A stretch of 64,000 bases of DNA from an uncultured Collinsella sp. (GTDB lineage Bacteria > Actinomycetota > Coriobacteriia > Coriobacteriales > Coriobacteriaceae): positions 42,995 through 106,994 of the forward strand of contig CAAEMX010000015.1 in NCBI GenBank assembly GCA_900757185.1, given 5' to 3'. Below are positions 8,839 to 17,394 of this stretch, one piece after another. Made by a program: the position numbers and the translations under genes. Position 1 is the first letter of the stretch. Each line of letters starts with the position of its first letter. The notes under the pieces were generated by a model. It saw nothing but the letters and a program-made list of their open reading frames with translations, was not told where the DNA came from and made no database searches.

Positions 8839-9648
8839 ATGTCGTTTCTAACTTCGATGTTCAAGAACGAAAAGCCGGTTATCGGAATGCTGCACCTGCG
8901 TCCTCTGCCGGGCGATCCGCTGTATTACCCGGGCGGAAGCGTATCGCAGGTCGTGGAAGCCGCCAAGCGCGATCTCGAGGCGTTGCAGCAGGGCGGTGTC
9001 GATGGCATTTTGATTACCAATGAGCTCTCGATGCCCTATGAGCAGCATGTTTCTCCCTCAACCCTTGCATCGATGGGCTATGTAATCGGGGCTCTGTCCC
9101 ATGATCTGTCGACTCCTTGGGGAGCTGAGGCAATTTACGATGGTGATGCCACAATCGAGCTGTGCGCTGCCGTCGACGCGCAGTTCACGCGCTGCAATTT
9201 TTGCGGTGCCTGGGCCGGTGATCTCGGGCTGATTAACCGAGATTTCGCTCACACCATGCGTCGCAAGGCGGCGCTGCGCTTGGACGACCTCAAGCTTTTT
9301 CACTTCATCACGAGCGAGGGCGAGGTTTATCTCAACGACCGCACGACCGCGGACATTGCCGATTCACTTCTCTTTAATTGCCTACCGGATGCGATAGTCA
9401 TCGGCGGTTCGGCTGCCGGTCGTGGCGCTTCGGGCGAGCTTGCCGACGAGGTCCGCGAGCGTGTTGGCGAAGTGCCCGTGGTATGTGGCACCGGTTGTCG
9501 CGAAAATACCGTGGCTGACGTATTTGCTCACTACGATGGCGCGTTTGTCGGCACGTGCTTAAAGCGCGACGGAAAGCTGGATGCCCCGGTTGATGTTGAG
9601 CGGGTGGTTCGTTTTATGGCTGCCGCTCGTACGGCGCGAGGGGAGTAG
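8839..9648 (+). CDS. BtpA/SgcQ family TIM-barrel protein
   Basis: The 269-aa protein belongs to the BtpA/SgcQ family. Signs are PVIGMLHLRPLPGDPLYYPGG at the N-terminus, GVDGILITNE, INRDFAHTMRRKAALRL, PDAIVIGGSAAGRG, and VVCGTGCRENTVADVFAHYDGAFVGTCLK at a phosphate-binding-like C-terminal strand. SgcQ lies in an enterobacterial sugar cluster of unknown function, so a catabolic role fits. BtpA itself was linked to photosystem I biogenesis in cyanobacteria, which is irrelevant here. Start 8839 has AAGGAG (8827-8832) upstream. The reaction is unknown. Confidence 0.75.
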   Translation: MSFLTSMFKNEKPVIGMLHLRPLPGDPLYYPGGSVSQVVEAAKRDLEALQQGGVDGILITNELSMPYEQHVSPSTLASMGYVIGALSHDLSTPWGAEAIYDGDATIELCAAVDAQFTRCNFCGAWAGDLGLINRDFAHTMRRKAALRLDDLKLFHFITSEGEVYLNDRTTADIADSLLFNCLPDAIVIGGSAAGRGASGELADEVRERVGEVPVVCGTGCRENTVADVFAHYDGAFVGTCLKRDGKLDAPVDVERVVRFMAAARTARGE

Positions 9649-9654
9649 GCACCT

Positions 9655-11172
9655 ATGGCGCTCTATCTGGGTATTGATATTGGGACAAGCGCCTCTAAAG
9701 GCGTTTTAATCGATGATCGATGCAACATCGTTTGCCAAGCCTCTTGTGGACATGAGACGGACAACCCGTGTGATGGATGGTACCAGCATGATGCTGAGGC
9801 AGTTTGGTGGGGCGATTTTTGCCGCTTGTCGCGCGAGCTGGTGATGCGATCGGGGGTTAACGCGGCGCAGATCGGATGCGTGGGCCTTTCCGCATTGGGT
9901 TGCGACTGTGTGCCGGTCGATACCGAGTGCAACGCGCTGGCGCCCGCGATTTTGTATGGAGTCGATGCACGTTCGAAGCCGCAGATTGACGAGCTCCTTT
10001 CCGAATATGGGTCAGGTCGCGCACGCGAACTTTTCGGGCACGATCCCTGCTCATCAGATATTGCTCCCAAGATCTTATGGTTTAAGGAGAATATGCCCGA
10101 GGTGCACGAACGTGCCGCGAAGTTCCTGACGGCATCATCGTTTCTATGCGCAAAGTTGACGGGGCGTTTTACGGTGGACCGTTACTTGGCGGAGGATTTT
10201 CTTCCCCTATACGACCGCTACACTTGGAGGGTTGATGCTCGGGAATGTGCTCGTTTCTGCCGGCCTGACCAGATGACGGAGGTAATGTCGGCTACCGATA
10301 TTGCCGGGGTGATTACGCAGCGCGCGGCTGAGGCGACAGGGCTCGCGGCAGGGACACCTGTCTTAGTGGGAACGGGCGACTCTGGTGCCGAGGCCATTTC
10401 GACGGGTGTATTTCGTCCCGGCGATATGATGGTTCAGTTGGGGAGCACGGCGTATTTCATCTACCTAGCTGATCATATGGTCGATGATGCCCGCCTGTGG
10501 CCAGGGACGTTTATCATTCCCGGAACTTACGGGATCTGTGCGGGGACCAATACGGCGGGTGCACTCACATCGTGGCTGCGCCAAGAGCTGTATCGCGACG
10601 CCGTGGAGGCCGAGGGCCACGGTGGCCCCGATGCATATTCGGTCATGGCGCATGATGCCGCCGATGTGGCGCCGGGTGCCGATGGGCTCCTGTGCCTGCC
10701 GTACTTTGCGGGGGAGCGTACTCCGCTCAACGATCCCGAGGCACGTGGCGTCTTCTTTGGCCTGACCGGAAGGCATACGCGAGCCCATATGGTTCGCGCC
10801 GCCTTGGAAGGCGTCGCGTATACCGTTGCATCCCATGTCGACATTATCGAGCGAGAGCATGGACTGCCAATTGGGCGCATTATGCTTGTCGGAGGTGGAA
10901 CCAAGAATCCAGTTTGGATGCAGGCTATCGCCGACGTATGCGGGCGCGAGGTCTCGGTTGCCAAGGTTACGGTGGGCGCATGCTTCGGTGATGCCATCAT
11001 GGCAGCTCTCGCAGGTGGCGCCTATGCATCATGGGATGAACTCGCCCAAGTCCTTGGCGTTGCACAAACAATCGTGCCCGATATGGCTGCCCACGAGCTA
11101 TATGCGTCGCGTCGTCATATCTTTGACGAATTGTATGCACGCAACCGTGATCTCATGCACGAATTGGTGTAA
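9655..11172 (+). CDS. FGGY-family carbohydrate kinase (xylulokinase-like)
   Basis: The 505-aa protein has the FGGY actin-like fold: LGIDIGTSASKGVLID (phosphate 1), VGTGDSGAEAISTG, LPYFAGERTPLNDPEARG near residue 345, and the adenosine motif LVGGGTKNPVWMQAIADVCG. The DxxGxxGxD sugar site is represented by LSALGCDCVPVD. Closest in style to xylulokinases and related ketose kinases. It starts 6 bases after the BtpA gene and ends the operon; a terminator follows. It may phosphorylate the ketose released by upstream steps. Substrate not determinable from sequence. Confidence 0.85.
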   Translation: MALYLGIDIGTSASKGVLIDDRCNIVCQASCGHETDNPCDGWYQHDAEAVWWGDFCRLSRELVMRSGVNAAQIGCVGLSALGCDCVPVDTECNALAPAILYGVDARSKPQIDELLSEYGSGRARELFGHDPCSSDIAPKILWFKENMPEVHERAAKFLTASSFLCAKLTGRFTVDRYLAEDFLPLYDRYTWRVDARECARFCRPDQMTEVMSATDIAGVITQRAAEATGLAAGTPVLVGTGDSGAEAISTGVFRPGDMMVQLGSTAYFIYLADHMVDDARLWPGTFIIPGTYGICAGTNTAGALTSWLRQELYRDAVEAEGHGGPDAYSVMAHDAADVAPGADGLLCLPYFAGERTPLNDPEARGVFFGLTGRHTRAHMVRAALEGVAYTVASHVDIIEREHGLPIGRIMLVGGGTKNPVWMQAIADVCGREVSVAKVTVGACFGDAIMAALAGGAYASWDELAQVLGVAQTIVPDMAAHELYASRRHIFDELYARNRDLMHELV

Positions 11173-11201
11173 TGCTGCCGAATTGTACTGCCTTCCAAAA
11201 T

Positions 11202-11232
11202 AGGGACTGCGTTGTGCGATTCGCATGTCCCT
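11202..11232. terminator. Hairpin between convergent genes
   Basis: AGGGACTGCG pairs with CGCATGTCCCT around a 10-base loop, flanked by AAAA on one side and a TTGGCATTTTT stretch on the other. It sits between the FGGY kinase and the oppositely oriented TatD gene and may serve both strands. Confidence 0.55.
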
Positions 11233-11253
11233 TGGCATTTTTGCCCACAGTGG

Positions 11254-12036
11254 TTAGCGAAGGTCAAAAACAGAGTGCGCATTTGCTAAAACTACCGACT
11301 CGATGCGCTTTGCGTCACAGTTTTTGAGTGAGGCAATGCGCATCGAGGTCCTTGCGAGCGATTTGATGAGCGACTGCGCGCTTGTTTCTGTGTTTGGCTC
11401 GGCCGGCGCATCGGTCTCGAGCAGTAGACGGTCGAGTGGAATCTGTCGTGCGTATTCGCGTCCTCGTTTGGACGCGAGCATGCGTTCGTTGACGGAAAAA
11501 TAACAGCCCGCATTACGCGCGCGGGCGAGTTCGTCCGAAGTACCGCTAAACCAGTGGAAGATGATAACGGGGGAGTCGGAGTTTGGGATGAGTGGTCCAT
11601 GCGATTCGAGGACGTTCAGTACGGTTCCTGCCGAACGAACAGCGTGAATTGATATCACGCGCCCGGCAAGAGGGTGCTGCGCGAGTGCATCGCAGAGCCG
11701 GTCAAATGCCTGTGCTTGTAGCGGCTCGCTTCCGGCAAAACGAGCGGAAAAGTCGAGCCCGACCTCGCCGATATAGCGCTCTTGGGCAGCAACTTCGCAA
11801 AGCAGATTGATTTCAGCGTTGCCACATCGTCCGTCGGCGAGCCACCAGGGATGGAGGCCGATGCCGGCAAAGATATTTGAACGGCCGCAGGCGCGCTTCT
11901 TGGCGCGTGCAAAGTCGTGCGGATCGACGCCGCAGTCAAATAGAATCAGGCCCAGCGCCGTTGCCTCATCGGCAACGGCGTCCGGGTGAGCCATTAGATC
12001 AAGATGGCAGTGTGCATCAAATAACCGGGGCTCCAT
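11254..12036 (-). CDS. TatD-family metal-dependent hydrolase
   Basis: The 260-aa protein begins RLFDAHCHLDLM, the first metal motif of TatD nucleases. It continues with GEVGLDFSARF (second ligand), VISIHAVRSAG, VIIFHWFSGT and LLLETDAPAEPN, in the usual order for a TIM-barrel 3'-5' DNase/hydrolase. Length matches the family. The gene lies 14 bases downstream of the tcdA-like gene on the same strand, so the two probably share a transcript. Cellular role is probably DNA or RNA turnover, as for TatD relatives. Confidence 0.85.
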   Translation of the reverse strand: MEPRLFDAHCHLDLMAHPDAVADEATALGLILFDCGVDPHDFARAKKRACGRSNIFAGIGLHPWWLADGRCGNAEINLLCEVAAQERYIGEVGLDFSARFAGSEPLQAQAFDRLCDALAQHPLAGRVISIHAVRSAGTVLNVLESHGPLIPNSDSPVIIFHWFSGTSDELARARNAGCYFSVNERMLASKRGREYARQIPLDRLLLETDAPAEPNTETSAQSLIKSLARTSMRIASLKNCDAKRIESVVLANAHSVFDLR

Positions 12037-12050
12037 CTCGGCGCGCTCCG

Positions 12051-12848
12051 CTAGTCTAGGCGCTGGCCATCGGCGCGCACGCGCTCGGTGCCGCGGCCAC
12101 TGATCTGACGGATAACCTCGCCGGCGATCATCTGGCCCATGATGGGCGGCATAAAACTGGCAGTTCCCAGCTCGGTGCGCTCGTGGATGTTGAAAGGATC
12201 GCGGGGCTGTGTCTTAACCGATTCCTCGCAGCTAAACAGTACGTGTAGGCTCTTGATTCCGCGCTTCTTACATTCTTTGCGCATAATGCGGCTCATGGGG
12301 TCACGTACCGTATCGAAGATGTCGGCAAAGCGGAGGCACTCGGGATGGAGTTTGTTGGCCCCGCCCATGGAGCTAACCAAACGGATGTCATGGTCCTGAG
12401 CATATTTGGCAATGGTGAGCTTGGCCGAGATGGTGTCGATGGCGTCGACGACGTAGTCTAGCTTGCCACCCGTCTGCTCAGAAACGCTCGCGAAGAACTC
12501 GTCGATGTTGTCGCTCAGCAGGTATTCGGTGCGCTTGATAACGCTGGCGGCGGGATTGATGTCGTGGATCATGGCTTCCATCACGTCAACCTTGCGCTTG
12601 CCGACGGTGCTGTGAAAGGCGATGGCCTGTCGATTGATGTTGCTGGGCGCGACGATATCCTTGTCCAGAATCACAAAATGACCGATGCCGCCGCGGACAA
12701 GTGCCTCGCAGCAGTTAGAGCCCACGCCTCCGCAGCCGAGCACCAGCACCGTGGCGTTGGCGAGTCTATCGAGTGCCTCACGGCCCATGATGATCTCGAG
12801 TTTGGTGTCGCGTGTCTCGACGGGAGCTGCGGCTGCGGTTTCGGTCAT
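12051..12848 (-). CDS. tcdA: tRNA threonylcarbamoyladenosine dehydratase (ThiF/E1-like)
   Basis: The 265-aa protein has the E1-like nucleotide site VLVLGCGGVGSNCCEALVRGG and DKDIVAPSNINRQ, then DYVVDAIDTISAKL and SSMGGANKLHPECLRFADIFDTVRDPMSRIMRKECKKRGI, which is characteristic of TcdA/CsdL (YgdL). TcdA uses ATP to cyclise t6A in tRNA to ct6A. Start is clear, with AGGAC upstream on the minus strand. Divergent from the predicted small RNA promoter at 12936. Confidence 0.85.
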   Translation of the reverse strand: MTETAAAAPVETRDTKLEIIMGREALDRLANATVLVLGCGGVGSNCCEALVRGGIGHFVILDKDIVAPSNINRQAIAFHSTVGKRKVDVMEAMIHDINPAASVIKRTEYLLSDNIDEFFASVSEQTGGKLDYVVDAIDTISAKLTIAKYAQDHDIRLVSSMGGANKLHPECLRFADIFDTVRDPMSRIMRKECKKRGIKSLHVLFSCEESVKTQPRDPFNIHERTELGTASFMPPIMGQMIAGEVIRQISGRGTERVRADGQRLD

Positions 12849-12935
12849 AGATGTCCTCCGATGGGGAAGCGGATCGTGTTTGGGCTATCGCCATTATAGG
12901 GATTATCACGATTCCATTTGAGCCCTAGGGGCTTG

Positions 12936-12964
12936 TTGAAATGAGATCGGGATTCGCATAAGAT
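12936..12964 (+). promoter_or_regulatory. Sigma70-like promoter for a short RNA
   Basis: TTGAAA (12936-12941) and TAAGAT (12959-12964) are separated by exactly 17 bases. Predicted start is about 12971. No coding start follows within the next 100 bases before a terminator. Confidence 0.65.
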
Positions 12965-12970
12965 GAAGCA

Positions 12971-13065
12971 GATGGCACCCGTTGCCGCGGGTTAGCCAAC
13001 TCCGAAACACGTTTATGGCGTGAGAAGTGGCCGTCTTCGCATTACGCGGGGGCGGCTATTTTTTT
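12971..13065 (+). ncRNA. Predicted ~95-nt structured RNA ending in a terminator
   Basis: Three hairpins lie in a row after a good promoter. First, GGC-ACCCG with CGGGT-TA-GCC (12974-12998). Second, CACG and CGTG around GTTTATGG-like loop sequence (about 13008-13024). Third, AGTGGCCGTC with GGCGGCTATT (13026-13060), followed by a T tract to 13065, which is a classic terminator. The next gene begins at 13148 with its own promoter. It could be a small RNA or a terminated riboswitch leader. I could not match it to a riboswitch class I know (lysine, fluoride, ZTP, c-di-GMP, SAM). Confidence 0.5.
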
Positions 13066-13083
13066 GAGTACAAGATTAGACAG

Positions 13084-13113
13084 TTAGACAAACATCTAAA
13101 TATCGAGTATAGT
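13084..13113 (+). promoter_or_regulatory. Promoter with overlapping operator for the SdpR-like repressor
   Basis: TTAGACA (13084-13090) and TATAGT (13108-13113) are spaced by 17 bases. The inverted repeat TTAGA-N6-TCTAA (13084-13099) covers the -35 region, which fits autorepression by the ArsR/SdpR-type protein encoded next. Confidence 0.6.
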
Positions 13114-13147
13114 GTGCGCGTCATGAGAGATGATGAGAGGAGGTCTT

Positions 13148-13426
13148 ATGCCGGGAGAGGGTTTTAAGGCGCTTGCCGATCCAACGCGACGGCGCATTTT
13201 GGAGTTGCTGCGCGAGGGCAATTGTACGGCCGGGGAGCTTGCCGAGCATTTTGACATCAGCAAGCCGTCATTGAGCCATCATTTGGCGACGCTCAAAAAC
13301 GCCGGGCTGGTGACCGACGAGCGCCATGGCCAAAACATCGTTTACAGCTTAAACACCACCGTCATGCAGGACTTGATTGGCTGGTTTATGGGCTTTACAG
13401 ACACTGAAGGTGATGAGGATGAATAA
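13148..13426 (+). CDS. ArsR-family autorepressor, SdpR-like
   Basis: This 92-aa winged-helix protein reads KALADPTRRRILELLREGNCTAGELAEHFDISKPSLSHHLATLKNAGLV, the ArsR recognition region. No metal-binding cysteine motif is present. Together with the SdpI-like gene that overlaps it, this is the SdpR arrangement, in which the membrane immunity protein sequesters the repressor. Start 13148 is preceded by GAGGAGGT; upstream ATGs at 13130 and 13133 overlap or precede that site. Confidence 0.85.
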   Translation: MPGEGFKALADPTRRRILELLREGNCTAGELAEHFDISKPSLSHHLATLKNAGLVTDERHGQNIVYSLNTTVMQDLIGWFMGFTDTEGDEDE

Positions 13427-14123
13427 CGAAAACAAGGGCATACACGCCACGGGGGTATCGCCGCGTGTATGGGCCATGCTTGTTGTGGTCTGCGCTATTA
13501 ATGTCGCGGCGCACCTTATGGTGATGCCGAGCTTGCCTGCACAGATTCCTACGCACTGGGGAGCGAACGGCGCCGTCGACGGTTGGGGCCCTAGCTGGAT
13601 GGCCTCCGCGCTCGGCGTGCTGCCTCTGGCACTTCTTGCAATGTTCTACGTGGTGCCACGCATTGACCCCAAAGGTGAGGCATATCGAACCTCGGGCAAG
13701 TTCTATCAGGGCTTCGTAATCGCCTTCACCTTGTTAATGTGTGCCATAAGCTGGTTGGGTGAGCTTACGGTCTGGGGCGTGGTGCCGGCGGTCGGTTCGG
13801 TCAACGTGCTGATTTCCGGTGCTATCGGTTTGCTGTTCATCGGCGTAGGCAACTACTTGCCGCGTGTGAAGCAGAACTATACGCTCGGTATCAAGACGCC
13901 TTGGGCGCTTGCCGATCCCGAGAACTGGCGCCGTACGCAGCGTTTTGGCGGCGCCTGCTTTATGGTGCTGGGTGTTGGTTTGATTGTGATGGGCGTGGCG
14001 GGTAGCGTGCTTTCGAGTGAAGTCGTCGCCGCGGTGATTGCGGTTCTGGCGTTTGGTTCAGCTGGAGCTGCCTACGTCTATTCGTATCTGCTGTGGCGCA
14101 AATCGCAGCGAGCCGCTCGTTAA
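13419..14123 (+). CDS. SdpI-family membrane protein (DUF1648 + SdpI)
   Basis: The 234-aa protein has an N-terminal DUF1648-like part (PSLPAQIPTHWGANGAVDGWG after a first membrane helix) and a C-terminal SdpI part with NYLPRVKQNYTLGIKTPWALADPENWRRTQRFGG. About six membrane helices are visible. SdpI gives immunity to the SDP killing peptide in Bacillus and sequesters SdpR. No sdpABC-like toxin genes are seen in the window, so here it may sense membrane stress or a foreign peptide. The start overlaps the repressor stop by 8 bases. Confidence 0.85.
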   Translation: MNNENKGIHATGVSPRVWAMLVVVCAINVAAHLMVMPSLPAQIPTHWGANGAVDGWGPSWMASALGVLPLALLAMFYVVPRIDPKGEAYRTSGKFYQGFVIAFTLLMCAISWLGELTVWGVVPAVGSVNVLISGAIGLLFIGVGNYLPRVKQNYTLGIKTPWALADPENWRRTQRFGGACFMVLGVGLIVMGVAGSVLSSEVVAAVIAVLAFGSAGAAYVYSYLLWRKSQRAAR

Positions 14124-14189
14124 GGTTGCGGAAAACTAGCGTACGCAGTTCATAGTGTGTTAAGGGGGACTTTTCCCAGGTAGTATTAG

Positions 14190-14215
14190 GGGGTGTGGGC
14201 AACCATGCCCCTTTT
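14190..14215 (+). terminator. Terminator after the SdpR/SdpI pair
   Basis: GGGGTGTGG pairs with CCATGCCCC over a GCAA loop, followed by TTTT. Confidence 0.6.
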
Positions 14216-14306
14216 CGTTAAGTTTCAGAGCTGGTTTCCTCATTTCGTTTCCACTAAAGCGAAGCAAGAATAGGGAAACAGCAGGTAGAAAGGATAAAAC
14301 AGGCAA

Positions 14307-15986
14307 ATGGCGGAGTTTATCTACCAGATGTATCAGGCTCGCAAAGCCCATGGCGACAAGGTGATTCTTGACGACGTGACCCTGAGCTTCTATCCCGGTG
14401 CTAAGATCGGCGTTGTGGGTCCCAACGGCATGGGTAAGTCGACCCTGCTCAAGATTATGGCCGGTATCGAGGAAGTCTCCAACGGCGATGCCAGGCTCAC
14501 CCCCGGCTACACCGTAGGAATCCTGCAGCAGGAGCCGCCGCTCGATGACGACAAGACCGTCATCGAGAACGTGCGCATGGCGTTTGGCGATATGCTTGCC
14601 AAGGTCGACCGCTTTAACAAGATCGGCGAGGAGATGTGCGACCCGGACTGCGACATGGACGCCCTCATGGCCGAGATGGGCAAGCTCCAGGACGAGATTG
14701 ATGCCGCCGACGGCTGGGATATCGATTCCAAGCTCGGCCAGGCCATGGACGCCCTCCAGCTGCCCGATTCCGACATGCCGGTCAACGTGCTTTCCGGCGG
14801 CGAGCGCCGTCGCGTGGCCCTGTGCAAGCTGCTGCTCGAGGCTCCCGACCTGCTGCTGCTCGACGAGCCCACGAACCACCTGGACGCCGAGTCGATCCTG
14901 TGGCTCGAGCACTTCCTGCACAACTACCAGGGCGCGGTGCTTGCCGTCACGCACGATCGCTACTTCCTGGATAACGTTGCCGAGTGGATCTGCGAGGTCG
15001 ACCGCGGCCACCTTTATCCCTACAAGGGCAACTACTCCACGTATCTGGAGACCAAGGCCGCCCGTATCGAGGCGCAGGGCAACCGCGATGCCAAGCTCGC
15101 CAAGCGCATGGAGGCCGAGCTCGAGTGGGTACGCAGCTCGCCCAAGGCTCGTCAGGCCAAGAACAAGGCCCGTCTGGCTCGCTACGAGGAGATGGAGGCC
15201 GAGGCCCGCGCCAGCCAGAAGCTCGACTGGACCGACATCCGCATCCCCGTGGGCCCGCGTCTGGGCAACAAGGTGCTCGAGGCCCATCATCTGCACAAGG
15301 AGTTCGATGGCCGCGTGCTCATCGATGACCTTTCGTTCACCCTGCCGCGCAACGGCATCGTGGGCGTCATCGGCCCCAACGGTGTCGGTAAGACCACGCT
15401 CTTCAAGACCATCGTGGGCCTGGAGCCGCTGACTTCGGGCGAGCTCGAGGTGGGCGAGACCGTCAAGATTTCTTACGTCGACCAGAACCGTTCCGGCATC
15501 GACCCCGACAAGAACCTGTGGGAGGTCGTCTCGGACGGCCTGGACCACATGATGGTCGGAGAGACCGAGGTTCCGAGCCGCGCGTATGTGGCGAGCTTTG
15601 GCTTTAAGGGCCAGGACCAGCAGAAGCGCGCTGGCGTGCTCTCCGGTGGCGAGCGCAACCGTCTGAACTTGGCGCTTACGCTCAAGCAGGGCGGCAACCT
15701 GCTGCTCCTCGACGAGCCCACGAACGACCTCGACGTCGAGATGCTGTCCTCGCTTGAAGCGGCGCTGCTCGAGTTCCCGGGCTGCTCGGTGGTCATTAGC
15801 CACGACCGTATGTTCCTGGACCGCGTCGCCACGCACATCCTGGCGTGGGAGGGCACCGACGAGAATCCGGGCAACTGGTATTGGTTCGAGGGCAACTTCG
15901 AGGCCTATCAGGCCAACCGTATCGAGCGCCTGGGCGAGGACGCAGCCCAGCCGCATCGTATTCACCGCAAGCTGACGCGCGATTAG
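14307..15986 (+). CDS. ettA: Energy-dependent translational throttle protein EttA (ABC-F)
   Basis: The 559-aa protein has two ABC domains without membrane segments. Walker A motifs are GPNGMGKST and GPNGVGKTT; signatures are LSGGERRRVALC and LSGGERNRLNLA; Walker B motifs are LLLLDEPTNHLD and LLLLDEPTNDLD. The linker between them contains the PtIM helices (AELEWVRSSPKARQAKNKARLARYEEM). Length and these motifs match EttA, which binds the ribosomal E site and gates the first elongation step by ATP/ADP ratio. Single-gene unit with a strong terminator. Confidence 0.92.
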   Translation: MAEFIYQMYQARKAHGDKVILDDVTLSFYPGAKIGVVGPNGMGKSTLLKIMAGIEEVSNGDARLTPGYTVGILQQEPPLDDDKTVIENVRMAFGDMLAKVDRFNKIGEEMCDPDCDMDALMAEMGKLQDEIDAADGWDIDSKLGQAMDALQLPDSDMPVNVLSGGERRRVALCKLLLEAPDLLLLDEPTNHLDAESILWLEHFLHNYQGAVLAVTHDRYFLDNVAEWICEVDRGHLYPYKGNYSTYLETKAARIEAQGNRDAKLAKRMEAELEWVRSSPKARQAKNKARLARYEEMEAEARASQKLDWTDIRIPVGPRLGNKVLEAHHLHKEFDGRVLIDDLSFTLPRNGIVGVIGPNGVGKTTLFKTIVGLEPLTSGELEVGETVKISYVDQNRSGIDPDKNLWEVVSDGLDHMMVGETEVPSRAYVASFGFKGQDQQKRAGVLSGGERNRLNLALTLKQGGNLLLLDEPTNDLDVEMLSSLEAALLEFPGCSVVISHDRMFLDRVATHILAWEGTDENPGNWYWFEGNFEAYQANRIERLGEDAAQPHRIHRKLTRD

Positions 15987-15995
15987 TAGCAAGTA

Positions 15996-16025
15996 GAAAG
16001 GCCGCCAGCAAGGGCGGCCTTTCTT
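15996..16025 (+). terminator. Terminator after ettA
   Basis: AAAGGCCGCC and GGGCGGCCTTT form a tight hairpin with a short AGCAA loop and TTCTT tail. Confidence 0.8.
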
Positions 16026-16061
16026 GTAGCAATTGCACTGCAGCTATGCCCTGGCTGCTGG

Positions 16062-16078
16062 TTTGATTCATAATCAAA
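16062..16078. promoter_or_regulatory. Palindrome in the leader of the protease gene
   Basis: TTTGATT-CAT-AATCAAA is a perfect 7-bp inverted repeat in the AT-rich 240-base gap between the ettA terminator and 16267. Operator-like; no protein can be assigned. The rest of the gap shows no convincing gene. Confidence 0.35.
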
Positions 16079-16266
16079 GTCATCTCTTTGGGATTAAAGC
16101 CCGTTTTTGCTATGAGTGATTTTCTAATTCCGTTTAAAACGTAAAGACGTATTGGGCTACAAGGACATAAGCAAATCGAATTGAAATATAACCAGTGCTG
16201 TAACGTTACAAAAAAGGTTATAGAATAGGAGTATCTTATAAGTCGCTCCTCTAGAAAGAAGAACAT

Positions 16267-17394
16267 ATGCTTTCGCGTCGTCGTTTTCTGCAACTTGTCG
16301 CGTCTTCAATTGTCGCCTTAGCCGCACGTCCGAAAGAGGTTTTTGCTTCGACGGGCAATATTGATGGTGAGCAGATACAATTTACTTCAGAAATTGCGCA
16401 AGAGCTTGCCGATAAATATATAAAGGGACTCCTCGGCTCTTCGTATACGCCCTCTGACCCTATTCCTTTTGTAGACGTTGATGGGTCCCCGCTTGGCTAC
16501 ATTGTTCCGGTTGTGACATTCAATAGAGCCGCGGGCTATTTGGTTTTAGATGCTTCAGATGATGAAATACTTACGGGATATCGTTTTGGAGACGGCTTAG
16601 TCAGCCCTATGGATCGGGGAGGAGATCTTGGTGTTGAGTCTTATTCTTTCAATAACCCAGTCGTAATGATCAATCCATTCGAATTCGGTGTGCAATCTTT
16701 GGACGGTTCAATAACAACAAATTGCGGAAGAACAATCCCGGCTGTTTCCATAGAAGGACGGCCTGTCGTTTTATCGAATAAACCTTCAAGCTGGAACGAT
16801 GTCGTAATTTACGCAACTCAAATGCAGGATTACACAGTATCTGGATTTCGTTCCATTTCTCAGTTTATGTCATATGATGAAAGCGAGATTAAGAGGCTTA
16901 CTGCCCACTATGCTTGTATGGTGACAGCTTTTTCGAACGTTGCGGAACTGTATGGCATTGCCAATTTATATAGCGACCCTTCGCAATATATGCAGATATG
17001 GAATTACACCAATACCCATGCTCTTTCCGATGAAGAACAGACTGTTCCCGGCGTTGTTTTGGGCGGAACGCCGATATCAACCTGTGCAACGGGGTTTACA
17101 AATTACTGCGCAAGCAGAGGAAGTACTCTTATCGCCCGCACTGTCTCCTCTCCGGCTATCGCGAGCATTCAAAATGAGATTAACTCTAATAGACCGAATG
17201 TTTTACATGCGAGTTTGTACAACGGATCAGCCCATTCTGTAACAGCGGAGGCTTACGCCACACTTACTGGTAAGAAAACTGGAGAGACAAGGCAGATGAT
17301 TGGCATAGCGGACGGCTGGAATTCATCTTTATCCTTCCTGAAGTATGATCAGAGCTATTATGCGTGGACTTATGGAACGACTTTTTCGAAGTAG
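16267..17394 (+). CDS. Tat-exported papain-like (C10/C39-like) cysteine protease
   Basis: The 375-aa protein begins with a twin-arginine signal, SRRRFLQL plus a hydrophobic stretch and AFA-like cleavage region near residue 27. Residues 35-110 resemble the Spi-type propeptide of streptopain relatives (FVDVDGSPLGYIVPV, AGYLVLDASDDEILTGY). The catalytic Cys is probably C217 in AHYACMVTAF, the His H323 in NGSAHSVTAEAY, and a supporting Asp/Trp lies in IADGWNSS. The gene is clearly AT-richer than ettA, which suggests transfer. It overlaps a small lipoprotein gene. Family assignment rests on motif reading, so other papain-fold groups are possible. Confidence 0.6.
   Translation: MLSRRRFLQLVASSIVALAARPKEVFASTGNIDGEQIQFTSEIAQELADKYIKGLLGSSYTPSDPIPFVDVDGSPLGYIVPVVTFNRAAGYLVLDASDDEILTGYRFGDGLVSPMDRGGDLGVESYSFNNPVVMINPFEFGVQSLDGSITTNCGRTIPAVSIEGRPVVLSNKPSSWNDVVIYATQMQDYTVSGFRSISQFMSYDESEIKRLTAHYACMVTAFSNVAELYGIANLYSDPSQYMQIWNYTNTHALSDEEQTVPGVVLGGTPISTCATGFTNYCASRGSTLIARTVSSPAIASIQNEINSNRPNVLHASLYNGSAHSVTAEAYATLTGKKTGETRQMIGIADGWNSSLSFLKYDQSYYAWTYGTTFSK

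Noticed and set aside
12971..13065. Fluoride, ZTP, SAM or c-di-GMP riboswitch considered for the small structured RNA
   Set aside because: None of the conserved core sequences of those classes is present; left as unassigned RNA.
14160..15992. 610-codon open frame on the minus strand across ettA
   Set aside because: It is the antisense shadow of a confident ABC-F gene, with Leu/Val/His-rich translation and no motif; caused by high GC in the third codon position.
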